From assembly GCA_902612235.1 (NCBI GenBank), contig CACMCJ010000009.1:1-34926 (forward strand): 34,926 nt of DNA, read 5' to 3'. The notes beneath the pieces were generated by a model that ran no database searches, was not told the DNA's origin, and was given only the letters and a program-made list of their open reading frames with translations. The position numbers and the translations under genes were made by a program. The stretch comes from an uncultured Pelagibacteraceae bacterium (GTDB taxonomy: Bacteria; Pseudomonadota; Alphaproteobacteria; Pelagibacterales; Pelagibacteraceae). Shown here piece by piece: positions 26,931 to 34,926 of this stretch; the first letter of the stretch is position 1; the number at the start of each line of letters is the position of its first letter.

Positions 26931-28424
26931 ATGAACTTTCCTATTCTATCTACACTTATTTTTCTTCCTTTGGTAAGCTCATTTTTTATTTTTTTATCTA
27001 AAGACCAAAAAAATAATTATAGCTCTGTATATATATCTGTATTTAGTAGTTTAGCCACTTTTGTTCTTTCTTTATTTTTATGGTATTCACTAGACTTAAA
27101 CTCACCAGATTTTCAATTTGTTGAAGAGCATTCTTGGATTAATGATTTTATAAAATTTAAATTAGGTGTGGATGGAATATCAATTTTATTTATTATATTA
27201 ACAACATTCATAACACCAATTTGTATAATCTCATGTATTAACAGTGTAAAAGACAGGGTTAAAGAATTTTTAATAGCCATTTTAATACTAGAGACACTAA
27301 TGATTGGAGTTTTTTGTTCATTAGATCTTGTTATTTTTTACCTGTTTTTTGAAGCTGGTTTAATCCCGATGTTCATCATTATAGGAGTTTGGGGCGGACC
27401 TAAAAGAGTTTACTCAGCTTTTAAATTTTTTCTTTTTACATTATTAGGCTCCGTATTGATGTTAGTTGCGATAATTGCAATTTATTGGATAACTGGAACT
27501 ACCGATATTACAGAAATTTATAAAATAAAAATTCCAAAAGATTATCAAAATTTATTATGGTTAGCATTTTTTAGTTCATTTGCAGTCAAAACTCCAATGT
27601 GGCCAGTACATACTTGGTTACCAGACGCTCATGTTGAAGCACCTACAGCTGGTTCAGTTATCTTGGCCGCTATTCTTTTAAAAATGGCAGGTTATGGATT
27701 TTTAAGATTTTCTATCCCAATGTTTCCTGTTGCTTCTGAATTTTTTACACCTTTAATTTATACTTTAAGTATAATTGCAATTATTTACACCTCTTTAGTT
27801 GCTTTAATGCAAGATGACATGAAAAAATTGATTGCATATTCCTCCGTTGCTCACATGGGTTACGTCACACTAGGTATTTTTACTTTCACAAAACAAGGAA
27901 TAGAAGGAAGTATTTTTCAAATGATAAGTCATGGCTTAATATCGGCTGCTTTATTTCTATGTGTTGGGGTTGTTTATGATAGATTACATTCGAGACTTAT
28001 AAGCTCGTACGGTGGGTTAGTTAATTATTTGCCAAAATATTCTTTCTTATTTTTATTATTTGCTTTAGCAGCGTTAGGTCTTCCAGGCACTACAGGATTT
28101 CTCGGAGAATTTTTAGTTTTAACAGGAAGTTTTCAAAAAAACTACATTGTGGCCATGTTAGCAACGATAGGTGTTGTTTTAGGCGCTGCTTACATGCTTT
28201 GGCTTACTAAAAGGGTTATTTTTGGAAAAAACGTGAAGGATGAAATAAAAAAATTAAAAGATACAAATAAATTGGAAATTTTGATGTTAACAACTTTAGC
28301 TTTTTTTATAATTTTTTTTGGTTTTTATCCTTTACCACTTTTTGAAACTCTTAACGTGTCTGTAGATAACCTGATTTTAAATTATGAACAAAATCTCAAC
28401 GATCTAAAAATAGTAGAAAAATGA
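26931..28424 (+). CDS. nuoM: NADH-quinone oxidoreductase subunit M
   Basis: 497-residue antiporter-like proton-pumping subunit with about 14 helices. Glu141 in FYLFFEAGLIPMFIIIGVWGG is the conserved helix-5 glutamate. KTPMWPVHTWLPDAHVEAPTAGS carries the helix-7/8 motif, and GLISAALFLCVGVVYDR the helix-12 motif. Normal length. Ends with ATGA overlap onto nuoN. Confidence 0.97.
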   Translation: MNFPILSTLIFLPLVSSFFIFLSKDQKNNYSSVYISVFSSLATFVLSLFLWYSLDLNSPDFQFVEEHSWINDFIKFKLGVDGISILFIILTTFITPICIISCINSVKDRVKEFLIAILILETLMIGVFCSLDLVIFYLFFEAGLIPMFIIIGVWGGPKRVYSAFKFFLFTLLGSVLMLVAIIAIYWITGTTDITEIYKIKIPKDYQNLLWLAFFSSFAVKTPMWPVHTWLPDAHVEAPTAGSVILAAILLKMAGYGFLRFSIPMFPVASEFFTPLIYTLSIIAIIYTSLVALMQDDMKKLIAYSSVAHMGYVTLGIFTFTKQGIEGSIFQMISHGLISAALFLCVGVVYDRLHSRLISSYGGLVNYLPKYSFLFLLFALAALGLPGTTGFLGEFLVLTGSFQKNYIVAMLATIGVVLGAAYMLWLTKRVIFGKNVKDEIKKLKDTNKLEILMLTTLAFFIIFFGFYPLPLFETLNVSVDNLILNYEQNLNDLKIVEK

Positions 28425-29836
28425 TTAATAATTTAAATATTTTATTACCTGAAATTTTTTTAACACTATCTATATTCTCTATTTTAATGATAGGTGTTTT
28501 TATAAGAAAAAGTTTTAATCTTGTCTTTAATTTATCTTCAGTGATAATTGTTATTACATTAGTCATGATTTTAAATTTACCCACTCAACCTGAAAAAATA
28601 TTTTTAGATAGTTTTGTTAGAGATAATTTTTCAAACTTTTTCAAAATATTAATACTTGCATCAAGTTTGTTTGTTTTAAACTCATCTAAAACTTTTATTA
28701 CTGAGAATAAAATCGATAAATTCGAATATCCCATAATTATCTTAATTGCAATTTTAGGTATGTTTTTTATGGTTAGTTCAAATGATCTTATACTCTTTTA
28801 TCTAGGTCTGGAGTTACAATCATTAGCTCTTTACATACTAGCTTCAATAGACCGTGATAATTTAAGATCTTCAGAGTCAGGTATAAAATATTTTGTTTTA
28901 AGTGCATTATCATCAGGCTTACTGTTATATGGATGTTCTTTACTTTACGGTTTTACCGGCTCTACAAATTTTGATTTTATAGCTAATGAATTAGATAAAC
29001 AAAATACCGGAGCAATATTTGCCATGGTTTTCATATTAGTTGGATTAGCATTTAAAATTTCAGCAGTTCCTTTTCATATGTGGACTCCTGATGTGTATGA
29101 GGGGGCGCCTACATCAATTACAAGCTTCTTCGCTGTTGTTCCAAAAGTAGCTGGGCTTGCACTTTTAATTAAATTCATGCACATACCGTTTGCCAATATT
29201 CTTTTAGAGTGGCAGACAATCATAATTTTTATTTCTATTTCCTCAATGATTCTTGGTGCTGTAGCTGCAATTATTCAAAAAAATTTAAAAAGACTTTTGG
29301 CTTACAGTTCTATTGGTCATATTGGATATGCTTTAGCAGGTGTAGCAACTGGTGCTAAGTCTGGATATGAGAGTGCTATAGTTTATATATCAATTTATGT
29401 TGTGATGAACATAGGAGCCTTTTCATGCTTATATTTAATGAAAAAAGATGGAAAGTATAAAGAAAATATATCCGATTTGTCGGGTATTTCAAAAAAACAT
29501 CCACTGTTGGCTATTTCATTTTTAATAATATTGTTTTCTCTTGCAGGCATACCGCCATTGGGAGGATTCTTTGCAAAATTTTATGTCTTTACATCAGTAA
29601 TTGAACATAAAATGTATGCATTAGCTATTGTTGGTTTGTTAACAACAGTCATTTCTGCTTTTTATTACTTAAGAATAATTAAAACAATCTATTTTGATGA
29701 CAGCAGCATTTCATTTGATGTAGCAAAAAATAAAGTTGCTCAAATTACTATTTTGATAAGCTGTAGTTTTCTAATAACTTTCTTTTTATATCCCTCCTTG
29801 CTTAATAATGTGGTCAATACGTTATTAATAAATTAA
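28421..29836 (+). CDS. nuoN: NADH-quinone oxidoreductase subunit N
   Basis: 471-residue antiporter-like subunit next to NuoK. Glu131 in FYLGLELQSLALYIL is the conserved membrane glutamate. FKISAVPFHMWTPDVYEGAPTSITSF is the helix-7/8 signature, and PLGGFFAKFYVF is near residues 380-391. It closes the complex I set; the last base is shared with the birA ATG (TAATG), so the operon goes on. Confidence 0.97.
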   Translation: MINNLNILLPEIFLTLSIFSILMIGVFIRKSFNLVFNLSSVIIVITLVMILNLPTQPEKIFLDSFVRDNFSNFFKILILASSLFVLNSSKTFITENKIDKFEYPIIILIAILGMFFMVSSNDLILFYLGLELQSLALYILASIDRDNLRSSESGIKYFVLSALSSGLLLYGCSLLYGFTGSTNFDFIANELDKQNTGAIFAMVFILVGLAFKISAVPFHMWTPDVYEGAPTSITSFFAVVPKVAGLALLIKFMHIPFANILLEWQTIIIFISISSMILGAVAAIIQKNLKRLLAYSSIGHIGYALAGVATGAKSGYESAIVYISIYVVMNIGAFSCLYLMKKDGKYKENISDLSGISKKHPLLAISFLIILFSLAGIPPLGGFFAKFYVFTSVIEHKMYALAIVGLLTTVISAFYYLRIIKTIYFDDSSISFDVAKNKVAQITILISCSFLITFFLYPSLLNNVVNTLLIN

Positions 29837-30399
29837 TGAAAATTAAATTAATTAGAATAAATAAAGTGAAAAGTACTAATGACGAGGCTTTAAAATTAAT
29901 TAAAAAGAATAAGATATATCCGACAATAGTTTTTTCTGATAAACAAACAAAAGGAAGAGGCACTAATGGAAAAAAATGGGTGTCATTAAAAGGCAATATG
30001 TTTCTATCTATTTTATTTCAATTTAATCCAAAAAAAATAAATTTTAGACAATATGCAATTTTAAACGCTTATTTAATAAGGCAAATTTTGAATAAATACA
30101 TAACAAAAAAAGTGAGAATAAAATGGCCTAATGATCTCGTAATTGAAAAAAAAAAAATTTGCGGTATTTTACAAGAAGTTATTAACTATAAAGAAAATTT
30201 TTTTTTGATAGTCGGTATTGGAATAAACACTCACTTCTCACCTTCAATTTTAAATTTTAAAGCTTGTTCATTAGCCAATTTTTCTCAGAAAAAAGTAGAT
30301 AATAATAGAATTTTAAAGGATATTATTAAATCATATGAAAAATTTATTAGTGACTGCAAAAAATATAATTTTGAATTTCTAAAGAAAAGATTAAAATGA
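29836..30399 (+). CDS. birA: Biotin--[acetyl-CoA-carboxylase] ligase, minimal form
   Basis: 187 residues, only the catalytic biotin-ligase domain: STNDEAL (14-20), KGRGTNGKKWVS with the biotinyl-adenylate loop, and IKWPNDLVIEKKKICGILQE with the conserved Lys. It attaches biotin to the carboxyl-carrier protein of acetyl-CoA carboxylase. There is no N-terminal helix-turn-helix, so it is not a repressor. It also stops right after the catalytic fold, so the small C-terminal SH3-like domain of most BirA proteins seems absent. An A12 run (30146-30157) lies in the KKK codons. Overlaps nuoN by 1 base and coaX by 4. Confidence 0.9.
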   Translation: MKIKLIRINKVKSTNDEALKLIKKNKIYPTIVFSDKQTKGRGTNGKKWVSLKGNMFLSILFQFNPKKINFRQYAILNAYLIRQILNKYITKKVRIKWPNDLVIEKKKICGILQEVINYKENFFLIVGIGINTHFSPSILNFKACSLANFSQKKVDNNRILKDIIKSYEKFISDCKKYNFEFLKKRLK

Positions 30400-31142
30400 A
30401 TTATATAGTTGGTGATATTGGTAATAGTCTTATTAAAATTTCTATTTTAAATAACAAATATGAGATCAAACAAATATACAATTTTGAAACTCGTAAAGTT
30501 TTTTCAAAGTCAATCAAAGAAAAATTTTTAAAAAAGATTATTAAAAAAAAATTATATAAAAAAGCTCTTTTTTCAAGTGTAGTCCCTAAAGCTTATCTCG
30601 AAATTAAAAGATATTTGTCTCAAAATAAATTTAAAGTTTATGAAATAAAAGATCTAAAGATAAGAAAAATCTTAAAAATTAATGTTAAAAATTATAATCA
30701 ATTAGGTTCTGACAGAATATCGAATGCCTTAGGTTCAGTGAACTATAAGAATTGTATAATAATTGATTTTGGAACTGCTACTACTTTCGATATTATTAAG
30801 AACGGTTTTTATGAGGGTGGGGTCATTTCACCTGGTGTAAGACTCTCTATGATGAGTTTGAACCAATCTACCGCTTTATTGCCAATTTTAAATTTAAAAA
30901 ACAAACAAAATACTGTTGGTAAAAATACACAAGAGGCTTTAAATGCAGGTTTTCTATGGGGTTATGAAGGGTTGATAAATAATATAATAAAAAGAATATC
31001 TTCCAAAAATAGAAAAAACTTTAAAATTATTTTAACAGGCGGTTACGCAAAACTGTTTAAAAAATATATATATAAAAAAAGTTTCATTGATCAAAATATT
31101 ACTATAAAGGGTATTGCTGCAGTTTTAGAAAAATTATTATGA
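30396..31142 (+). CDS. coaX: Type III pantothenate kinase
   Basis: 248 residues of ASKHA fold. It phosphorylates pantothenate in the first step of coenzyme A synthesis. The N-terminal phosphate loop DIGNSLIKISI (7-17), the QLGSDRISNALG segment, the second phosphate motif IIDFGTATTFDII and GGVISPGVRLSMMSL near the active site are all present; the adenosine motif ILTGGYA is near residue 217. Type III enzymes often sit next to birA in bacteria, as here. It overlaps birA and rnj by 4 bases each. Lys/Ile-rich like its neighbours. Confidence 0.93.
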   Translation: MNYIVGDIGNSLIKISILNNKYEIKQIYNFETRKVFSKSIKEKFLKKIIKKKLYKKALFSSVVPKAYLEIKRYLSQNKFKVYEIKDLKIRKILKINVKNYNQLGSDRISNALGSVNYKNCIIIDFGTATTFDIIKNGFYEGGVISPGVRLSMMSLNQSTALLPILNLKNKQNTVGKNTQEALNAGFLWGYEGLINNIIKRISSKNRKNFKIILTGGYAKLFKKYIYKKSFIDQNITIKGIAAVLEKLL

Positions 31143-32800
31143 AGAAGGATGAGTTAGTTTTCTGCCCGCTAGGTGGTTCTGGAGAGATAGGGATGAATAT
31201 GAATCTTTATGCTTATGGACCTAAAGATAATCAGAAGTGGATTATCGTAGATATGGGTGTAACTTTTGCTGATGATTCCATTCCAGGAATAGACTTAATT
31301 TTTCCTGATCCTGGCTTTATCATTGATAAAAAAGAAGATTTGTTAGGAGTGGTTTTAACTCACGCACATGAGGATCACATTGGTTCTATCGTTCATGTTT
31401 GGCCAAATTTGAAATGTAAAATTTTTGCCACACCATTTACCGCACAATTAATTCAGGAAAAATTTAAAGAAAAAAAAATAGATATAACAAAATTTTTAAA
31501 TATTGTTCCTTTAAATTCTAAAATCAAATTAGGCCCATTTGAAATTGACTTTGTTACCTTAACACATTCGATTTTAGAACCTAATGGACTAAGCATAACA
31601 ACTCCTTTAGGAACAATTTTACACACTGGTGATTGGAAAATTGATCCAAATCCATTAATAGGAGGGAGTATTGATGAAAAAAAATTAAAAGAAATAGGAG
31701 ATAAAGGGGTATCAGTAATGATTTGTGACTCTACAAATGTTTTTAGTCCAGGAAGAGCAGGCTCAGAGTCTGATGTCAGAGATAGTTTATTGAAAATTAT
31801 GGAGACTAAAACAAAAAGAATTTTAGTTACATCTTTTGCTTCAAATGTTGCAAGGATGGAGACTATTTTTTATTGTGCAAGTAAAACTGGTAGATCAATC
31901 TGCCTGGTAGGCCGTTCGATGCAAAGAATTTATAAAGCAGCGAAAAAATGTGGTTATTTAGGTAATTTAATCGAGCCAATTGAGCTTAAAGATGCAAAAA
32001 ATTTATCAAAAAATAAAATTTTATATCTAGCTACTGGCAGTCAAGGAGAGCCTATGGGGGCTATGAATAGAATTATAAATGATATTCATCCTGATGTTTT
32101 TATTGAGGAGGATGATTGTGTTATTTTTTCATCAAAAATAATACCTGGAAATGAGAAAAAATTATATTTTCTCCAAAATTTAATAGTTAGAAAAAATATT
32201 GAGTTAATTACTGAAGAAAATGCTTTTGTGCATGTGTCCGGACATCCTAATAGAGAAGATTTAAAAGATATGTATAAATGGGTAAAACCCAAATGTATTA
32301 TCCCTGTTCATGGTGAGCATAGGCACATGAGGGAGCACGTAAATTTTGCGAAAGAAATGCAGATCTCGAAGACTCTTTTAATTGAAAATGGAGATATAGT
32401 TAAACTTCTTCCTGGAGCTGAACCAAAAATAATTGATAAAGCTCCTTCAGGTAGATTGTATCTTGATGGGAACCTAGGGGTAGATGCGGACTCACAGTCA
32501 ATAAAAGATAGAAAGAATTTATCTATTAACGGCTATTTAGAAATAACCTTAATTGTTTCAAATAATGGAAAAATAAAAAAACCTGTTATCTCATACAAAG
32601 GTATCCCTCTAAACGGCGAAATTGAAACTTTTATCTTCGATATGGAAGATGAAATAATTAATATTTGTAGAACTTTTTCACTTGAGAGCAAAAACCAAGA
32701 AAAAAATTTAATTGAAACTATTAAGCAAAATTGTAGAAAAATTGTAAAAGAAAAAACAGGTAAAAAACCTTTTACAAATATAAATATAGCAAGAATTTAA
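31139..32800 (+). CDS. rnj: Ribonuclease J
   Basis: 553 residues. Metallo-beta-lactamase/beta-CASP ribonuclease for RNA maturation and decay. The zinc motif LTHAHEDH gives His75, His77, Asp79 and His80; HTGDWKIDP holds the next metal ligand. The beta-CASP part includes TSFASNVARMETI, SQGEPMGAM, FVHVSGHPNRED and PVHGEHRHM. The C-terminal domain is present. RNase J next to birA-coaX and proS is a frequent alphaproteobacterial order. Overlaps coaX by 4 bases and the DUF1467 gene by 1; no Shine-Dalgarno before the ATG, so coupled translation is likely. Confidence 0.95.
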   Translation: MKKDELVFCPLGGSGEIGMNMNLYAYGPKDNQKWIIVDMGVTFADDSIPGIDLIFPDPGFIIDKKEDLLGVVLTHAHEDHIGSIVHVWPNLKCKIFATPFTAQLIQEKFKEKKIDITKFLNIVPLNSKIKLGPFEIDFVTLTHSILEPNGLSITTPLGTILHTGDWKIDPNPLIGGSIDEKKLKEIGDKGVSVMICDSTNVFSPGRAGSESDVRDSLLKIMETKTKRILVTSFASNVARMETIFYCASKTGRSICLVGRSMQRIYKAAKKCGYLGNLIEPIELKDAKNLSKNKILYLATGSQGEPMGAMNRIINDIHPDVFIEEDDCVIFSSKIIPGNEKKLYFLQNLIVRKNIELITEENAFVHVSGHPNREDLKDMYKWVKPKCIIPVHGEHRHMREHVNFAKEMQISKTLLIENGDIVKLLPGAEPKIIDKAPSGRLYLDGNLGVDADSQSIKDRKNLSINGYLEITLIVSNNGKIKKPVISYKGIPLNGEIETFIFDMEDEIINICRTFSLESKNQEKNLIETIKQNCRKIVKEKTGKKPFTNINIARI

Positions 32801-33054
32801 TGGGAATTACTGGATCAATAATCGTGTATGTTATGATTTGGTGGATAGTATTTTTCTCCATATTGCCCGTAGGCATAAAGTCTAATAAAGAAGTTTTTAA
32901 AGATAATATTGGAGGGATTGATCCAGGCGCACCAAAAAACCCAAAAATTGCTAAGAAATTTTTAATAACAACTATAATTACTTCTATACTGTTTATTGTG
33001 ATATATTATCTTTCAAACAAAGGTTTCTTAAATTTAAGGGAATATTTGCAATAA
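32800..33054 (+). CDS. DUF1467 family small membrane protein
   Basis: 84 residues with two membrane helices (about 3-24 and 53-72). The short charged loop between them holds the family-type PGAPKNPKIAKKF. The pattern of IVVYVMIWWIVFFSILPVGI-like helix 1 followed by a DPGAP loop is that of DUF1467, found almost only in alphaproteobacteria next to rnj and proS. Function unknown. It shares one base with each neighbour. Confidence 0.85.
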   Translation: MGITGSIIVYVMIWWIVFFSILPVGIKSNKEVFKDNIGGIDPGAPKNPKIAKKFLITTIITSILFIVIYYLSNKGFLNLREYLQ

Positions 33055-34367
33055 TGTATTTATCAAAACTATTTATACCTATTACAAAAGATCTTCCAGC
33101 TGAAGCAAAAATAAAGTCACATCAATTAATGCTTAGAACTGGCATGATAAAACAATCCTCAGCTGGAATTTATTCATGGCTACCTCTAGGTTTTAAAGTT
33201 ATGAAAAAAATAGAAAAAATCGTTAGAGAGGAACAAAATTTAATTGGAGCCCAAGAAATGTTAATGCCAACGATTCAGTCTTCTGAAATATGGAAAGAGA
33301 GTGGAAGGTATGAGGATTATGGTGAGGAAATGTTAAGAATGAAGGATAGACAAGGACGAGAAATTTTATATGGACCTACAAATGAGGAGCTTATTACAGA
33401 TATTTTCAGAACTAGTATTAAATCATATAAATCTCTTCCACAAATTCTTTATCACATACAATGGAAATTTAGAGATGAAATAAGACCAAGGTTTGGAGTA
33501 ATGAGATGTCGAGAATTTTTTATGAAAGATGCATATTCTTTTGATCTTAGTGACGAGGAAGCAAAAAATTCCTACAATAAGATGTTTTACTCTTACATAA
33601 GAACTTTTAATCGACTCGGTTTAAAAGCAATACCAATGGCTGCCGATACAGGACCTATTGGAGGAGATCTTTCTCATGAATTTGTAATACTGGCTGAAAC
33701 AGGCGAAAGTCAAATTTATGCTGATAAAAATATTCTTGAAATAGATCTTAACCAATACAAATTTAATGATTCATCTCTTCAAAAAATGCGAAATGATTTT
33801 TCAAAAATTTATGCAGTCACAGATGAAAAGTACAATGAGGATGAATTTAATAAAAAAGTAAAAAAAGATAATCAAATGATTACAAAAGGAATTGAAGTAG
33901 GCCACATTTTTTATTTTGGTGACAAATACTCTAAGCCTATGAATTGCTCGATAGATGATAAAGATGGAAAAAAAACTTCAGTCAAGATGGGCTCATATGG
34001 AATTGGAGTTTCAAGGTTAGTTGGTGCAGCAATCGAAGCAAATTATAATAACAACATAATGAAATGGCCTAAATCAATATCTCCGTTTGATGTGGTTATC
34101 ATACCAAGTATTAGTAAAAATAATAAAGAAAACCTTGAAAAAGCTAAGAAAATTTACCAAGACCTAAAAAATCAAAATATTGACGTATTGTTAGATGATG
34201 TTGATGAAAATATGTCAAACAAATTTAAAAAACATGATTTAATTGGAGTCCCTTTTCAAATAATTATTGGCTCAAAATCTGAGGGTAATAATTATGAATT
34301 TAAGGAATTAAATTCTAAAAGTGAGATATTAAATCTTGAGAAAATTAAATTAAAATTAAAAACTTAA
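33054..34367 (+). CDS. proS: Prolyl-tRNA synthetase, short alphaproteobacterial form
   Basis: 437-residue class IIa synthetase that charges tRNA-Pro. Motif 1 is around KIVREEQNLIGAQEMLMPTIQ and motif 2 is HIQWKFRDEIRPRFGVMRCREFFMKD. Motif 3 is GSYGIGVSRLVGA, followed by the anticodon-binding domain (about 345-437). The editing insert of about 180 residues between motifs 2 and 3 in E. coli-type ProS is absent, as in other alphaproteobacteria; a separate deacylase would be needed to clear Ala-tRNA-Pro. Starts one base inside the DUF1467 stop. The next gene begins 4 bases after the stop. Confidence 0.96.
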   Translation: MYLSKLFIPITKDLPAEAKIKSHQLMLRTGMIKQSSAGIYSWLPLGFKVMKKIEKIVREEQNLIGAQEMLMPTIQSSEIWKESGRYEDYGEEMLRMKDRQGREILYGPTNEELITDIFRTSIKSYKSLPQILYHIQWKFRDEIRPRFGVMRCREFFMKDAYSFDLSDEEAKNSYNKMFYSYIRTFNRLGLKAIPMAADTGPIGGDLSHEFVILAETGESQIYADKNILEIDLNQYKFNDSSLQKMRNDFSKIYAVTDEKYNEDEFNKKVKKDNQMITKGIEVGHIFYFGDKYSKPMNCSIDDKDGKKTSVKMGSYGIGVSRLVGAAIEANYNNNIMKWPKSISPFDVVIIPSISKNNKENLEKAKKIYQDLKNQNIDVLLDDVDENMSNKFKKHDLIGVPFQIIIGSKSEGNNYEFKELNSKSEILNLEKIKLKLKT

Positions 34368-34371
34368 TACA

Positions 34372-34926
34372 TTGTTTACAAAAGCTGAGAGAGTTATTTC
34401 TTTAAGAAATTTAAGACCTAAAAAAAAAGAGGGCTTTCTAAAAATTATTTCAATATTTTCATTTTTAGGGATAATGCTTGGTGTAGCAATTTTAATCATT
34501 GTTATGTCAGTAATGAATGGATTTAAAACTGATTTAACAAACAAAATTTTAGGTTTAAACCCGCATGTCGTAATTCAACCAAATAGTTTTGAAATTTCTG
34601 ATGAATTTATTTCAAAATTAAAGAAAAAATTTAAAAATATAAATTTAAGTAAAGCATATTCTGGCGAAGGTATTATTATTAGCAAAAATAATGCTAAAGG
34701 TGTAATTTTAAAAGGCGTAGACAAAAATGAAAAGAAAACAATTGAATTTTTCAATAATTTTATTTCAAAAGGAAATTTAAATAACTTTAATACAAACAAT
34801 ATATTTATCGGCTCAGAGCTCGCATTCAATCTAAATCTTAAAGTAGGAGACTCTTTAAATTTAATGTCATCAGTTTTTGTAGCGACTCCATTTGGTAGCT
34901 TACCAAAGCAAGAAAATTTTAAAATT
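34372..34926 (+). CDS. lolC: LolC/LolE-type lipoprotein-releasing permease (3' end outside window)
   Basis: The frame is open to the end of the window (185 codons). I start it at TTG 34372, four bases after the proS stop, because no ATG precedes the first membrane helix. The N-terminus LFTKAERVISLRNLRPKKKEGF followed by helix FLGIMLGVAILIIVMSVMNGF and NKILGLNPHVVI is the typical LolC/E opening. A periplasmic MacB-like domain then begins, with GVILKGVD and IFIGSELAFNLNLKVGDSLNL. With LolD it extracts outer-membrane lipoproteins from the inner membrane. The proS-lolC-lolD order is common in alphaproteobacteria. LolC and LolE cannot be told apart here. Confidence 0.88.
   Translation, partial: MFTKAERVISLRNLRPKKKEGFLKIISIFSFLGIMLGVAILIIVMSVMNGFKTDLTNKILGLNPHVVIQPNSFEISDEFISKLKKKFKNINLSKAYSGEGIIISKNNAKGVILKGVDKNEKKTIEFFNNFISKGNLNNFNTNNIFIGSELAFNLNLKVGDSLNLMSSVFVATPFGSLPKQENFKI

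Noticed and set aside
1-34926. CRISPR arrays, insertion sequences, prophage or toxin-antitoxin genes
   Set aside because: No regularly spaced repeats, transposase, integrase or phage proteins were seen in any frame.

Overview
The window reads as a piece of a streamlined marine alphaproteobacterium, most likely of the SAR11 clade (Pelagibacterales). The evidence is a very AT-rich base composition with many A and T homopolymers, Lys/Ile/Asn-rich proteins, almost no intergenic DNA, an alphaproteobacterial Suf cluster, a compact nuoA-N operon running into birA-coaX-rnj-DUF1467-proS-lolC, and a short proS without the large editing insert. The assignment comes from gene content and style, not from a search.

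Layout. (1) 1-2140, plus strand: the 3' end of an iron-sulfur assembly operon, sufS (5' truncated by the window), sufU, sufT and a sufA-type carrier; genes touch or overlap by up to 4 bases. (2) 2137-3543, minus: glutamine synthetase glnA, whose stop codon overlaps that of sufA. (3) 3666-5625, plus: an EamA-type drug/metabolite exporter and a WecA/MraY-like polyprenyl-phosphate sugar-1-phosphate transferase. (4) 5643-11508, plus: tRNA-Leu(UAG) followed within 8 bases by the protein quality-control block tig-clpP-clpX-lon. A sigma32-like promoter lies directly in front of lon. (5) 11511-15004: a two-gene divergent sugar locus, a GT17-type glycosyltransferase (minus) and an 855-residue three-domain protein (sugar-nucleotide SDR + cupin + zinc-binding C-methyltransferase). 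It is the part of the window that looks most accessory. (6) 15008-15792: a zinc-ribbon membrane protein (minus), then tandem tRNA-Val(UAC) and tRNA-Asp(GUC). (7) 15949-34926, plus: fourteen complex I genes nuoA-N, then birA, coaX, rnj, a DUF1467 protein, proS and the beginning of a LolC/E-type permease. These genes are joined by overlaps or gaps of at most 7 bases and look like one transcription unit of about 19 kb.

How the parts work together. The Suf genes build clusters of the kind complex I carries in NuoB, E, F, G and I. Tig, ClpXP and Lon fold and degrade proteins. The WecA-like enzyme, the GT17 enzyme and the fusion protein all point to surface or secreted glycans. No stretch over 300 bases lacks a gene; the longest gap is 156 bases (15793-15948) in front of nuoA. 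I see no CRISPR array, insertion sequence, integrase, prophage or toxin-antitoxin pair.

I did not find a clearly undescribed multi-gene system. The best leads are the triple-domain sugar enzyme beside GT17, an A10 slippery run at the nuoC/nuoD junction where loss of one A would make a NuoCD fusion, the near-leaderless sigma32-type lon start, and the tRNA-Leu/tig junction.
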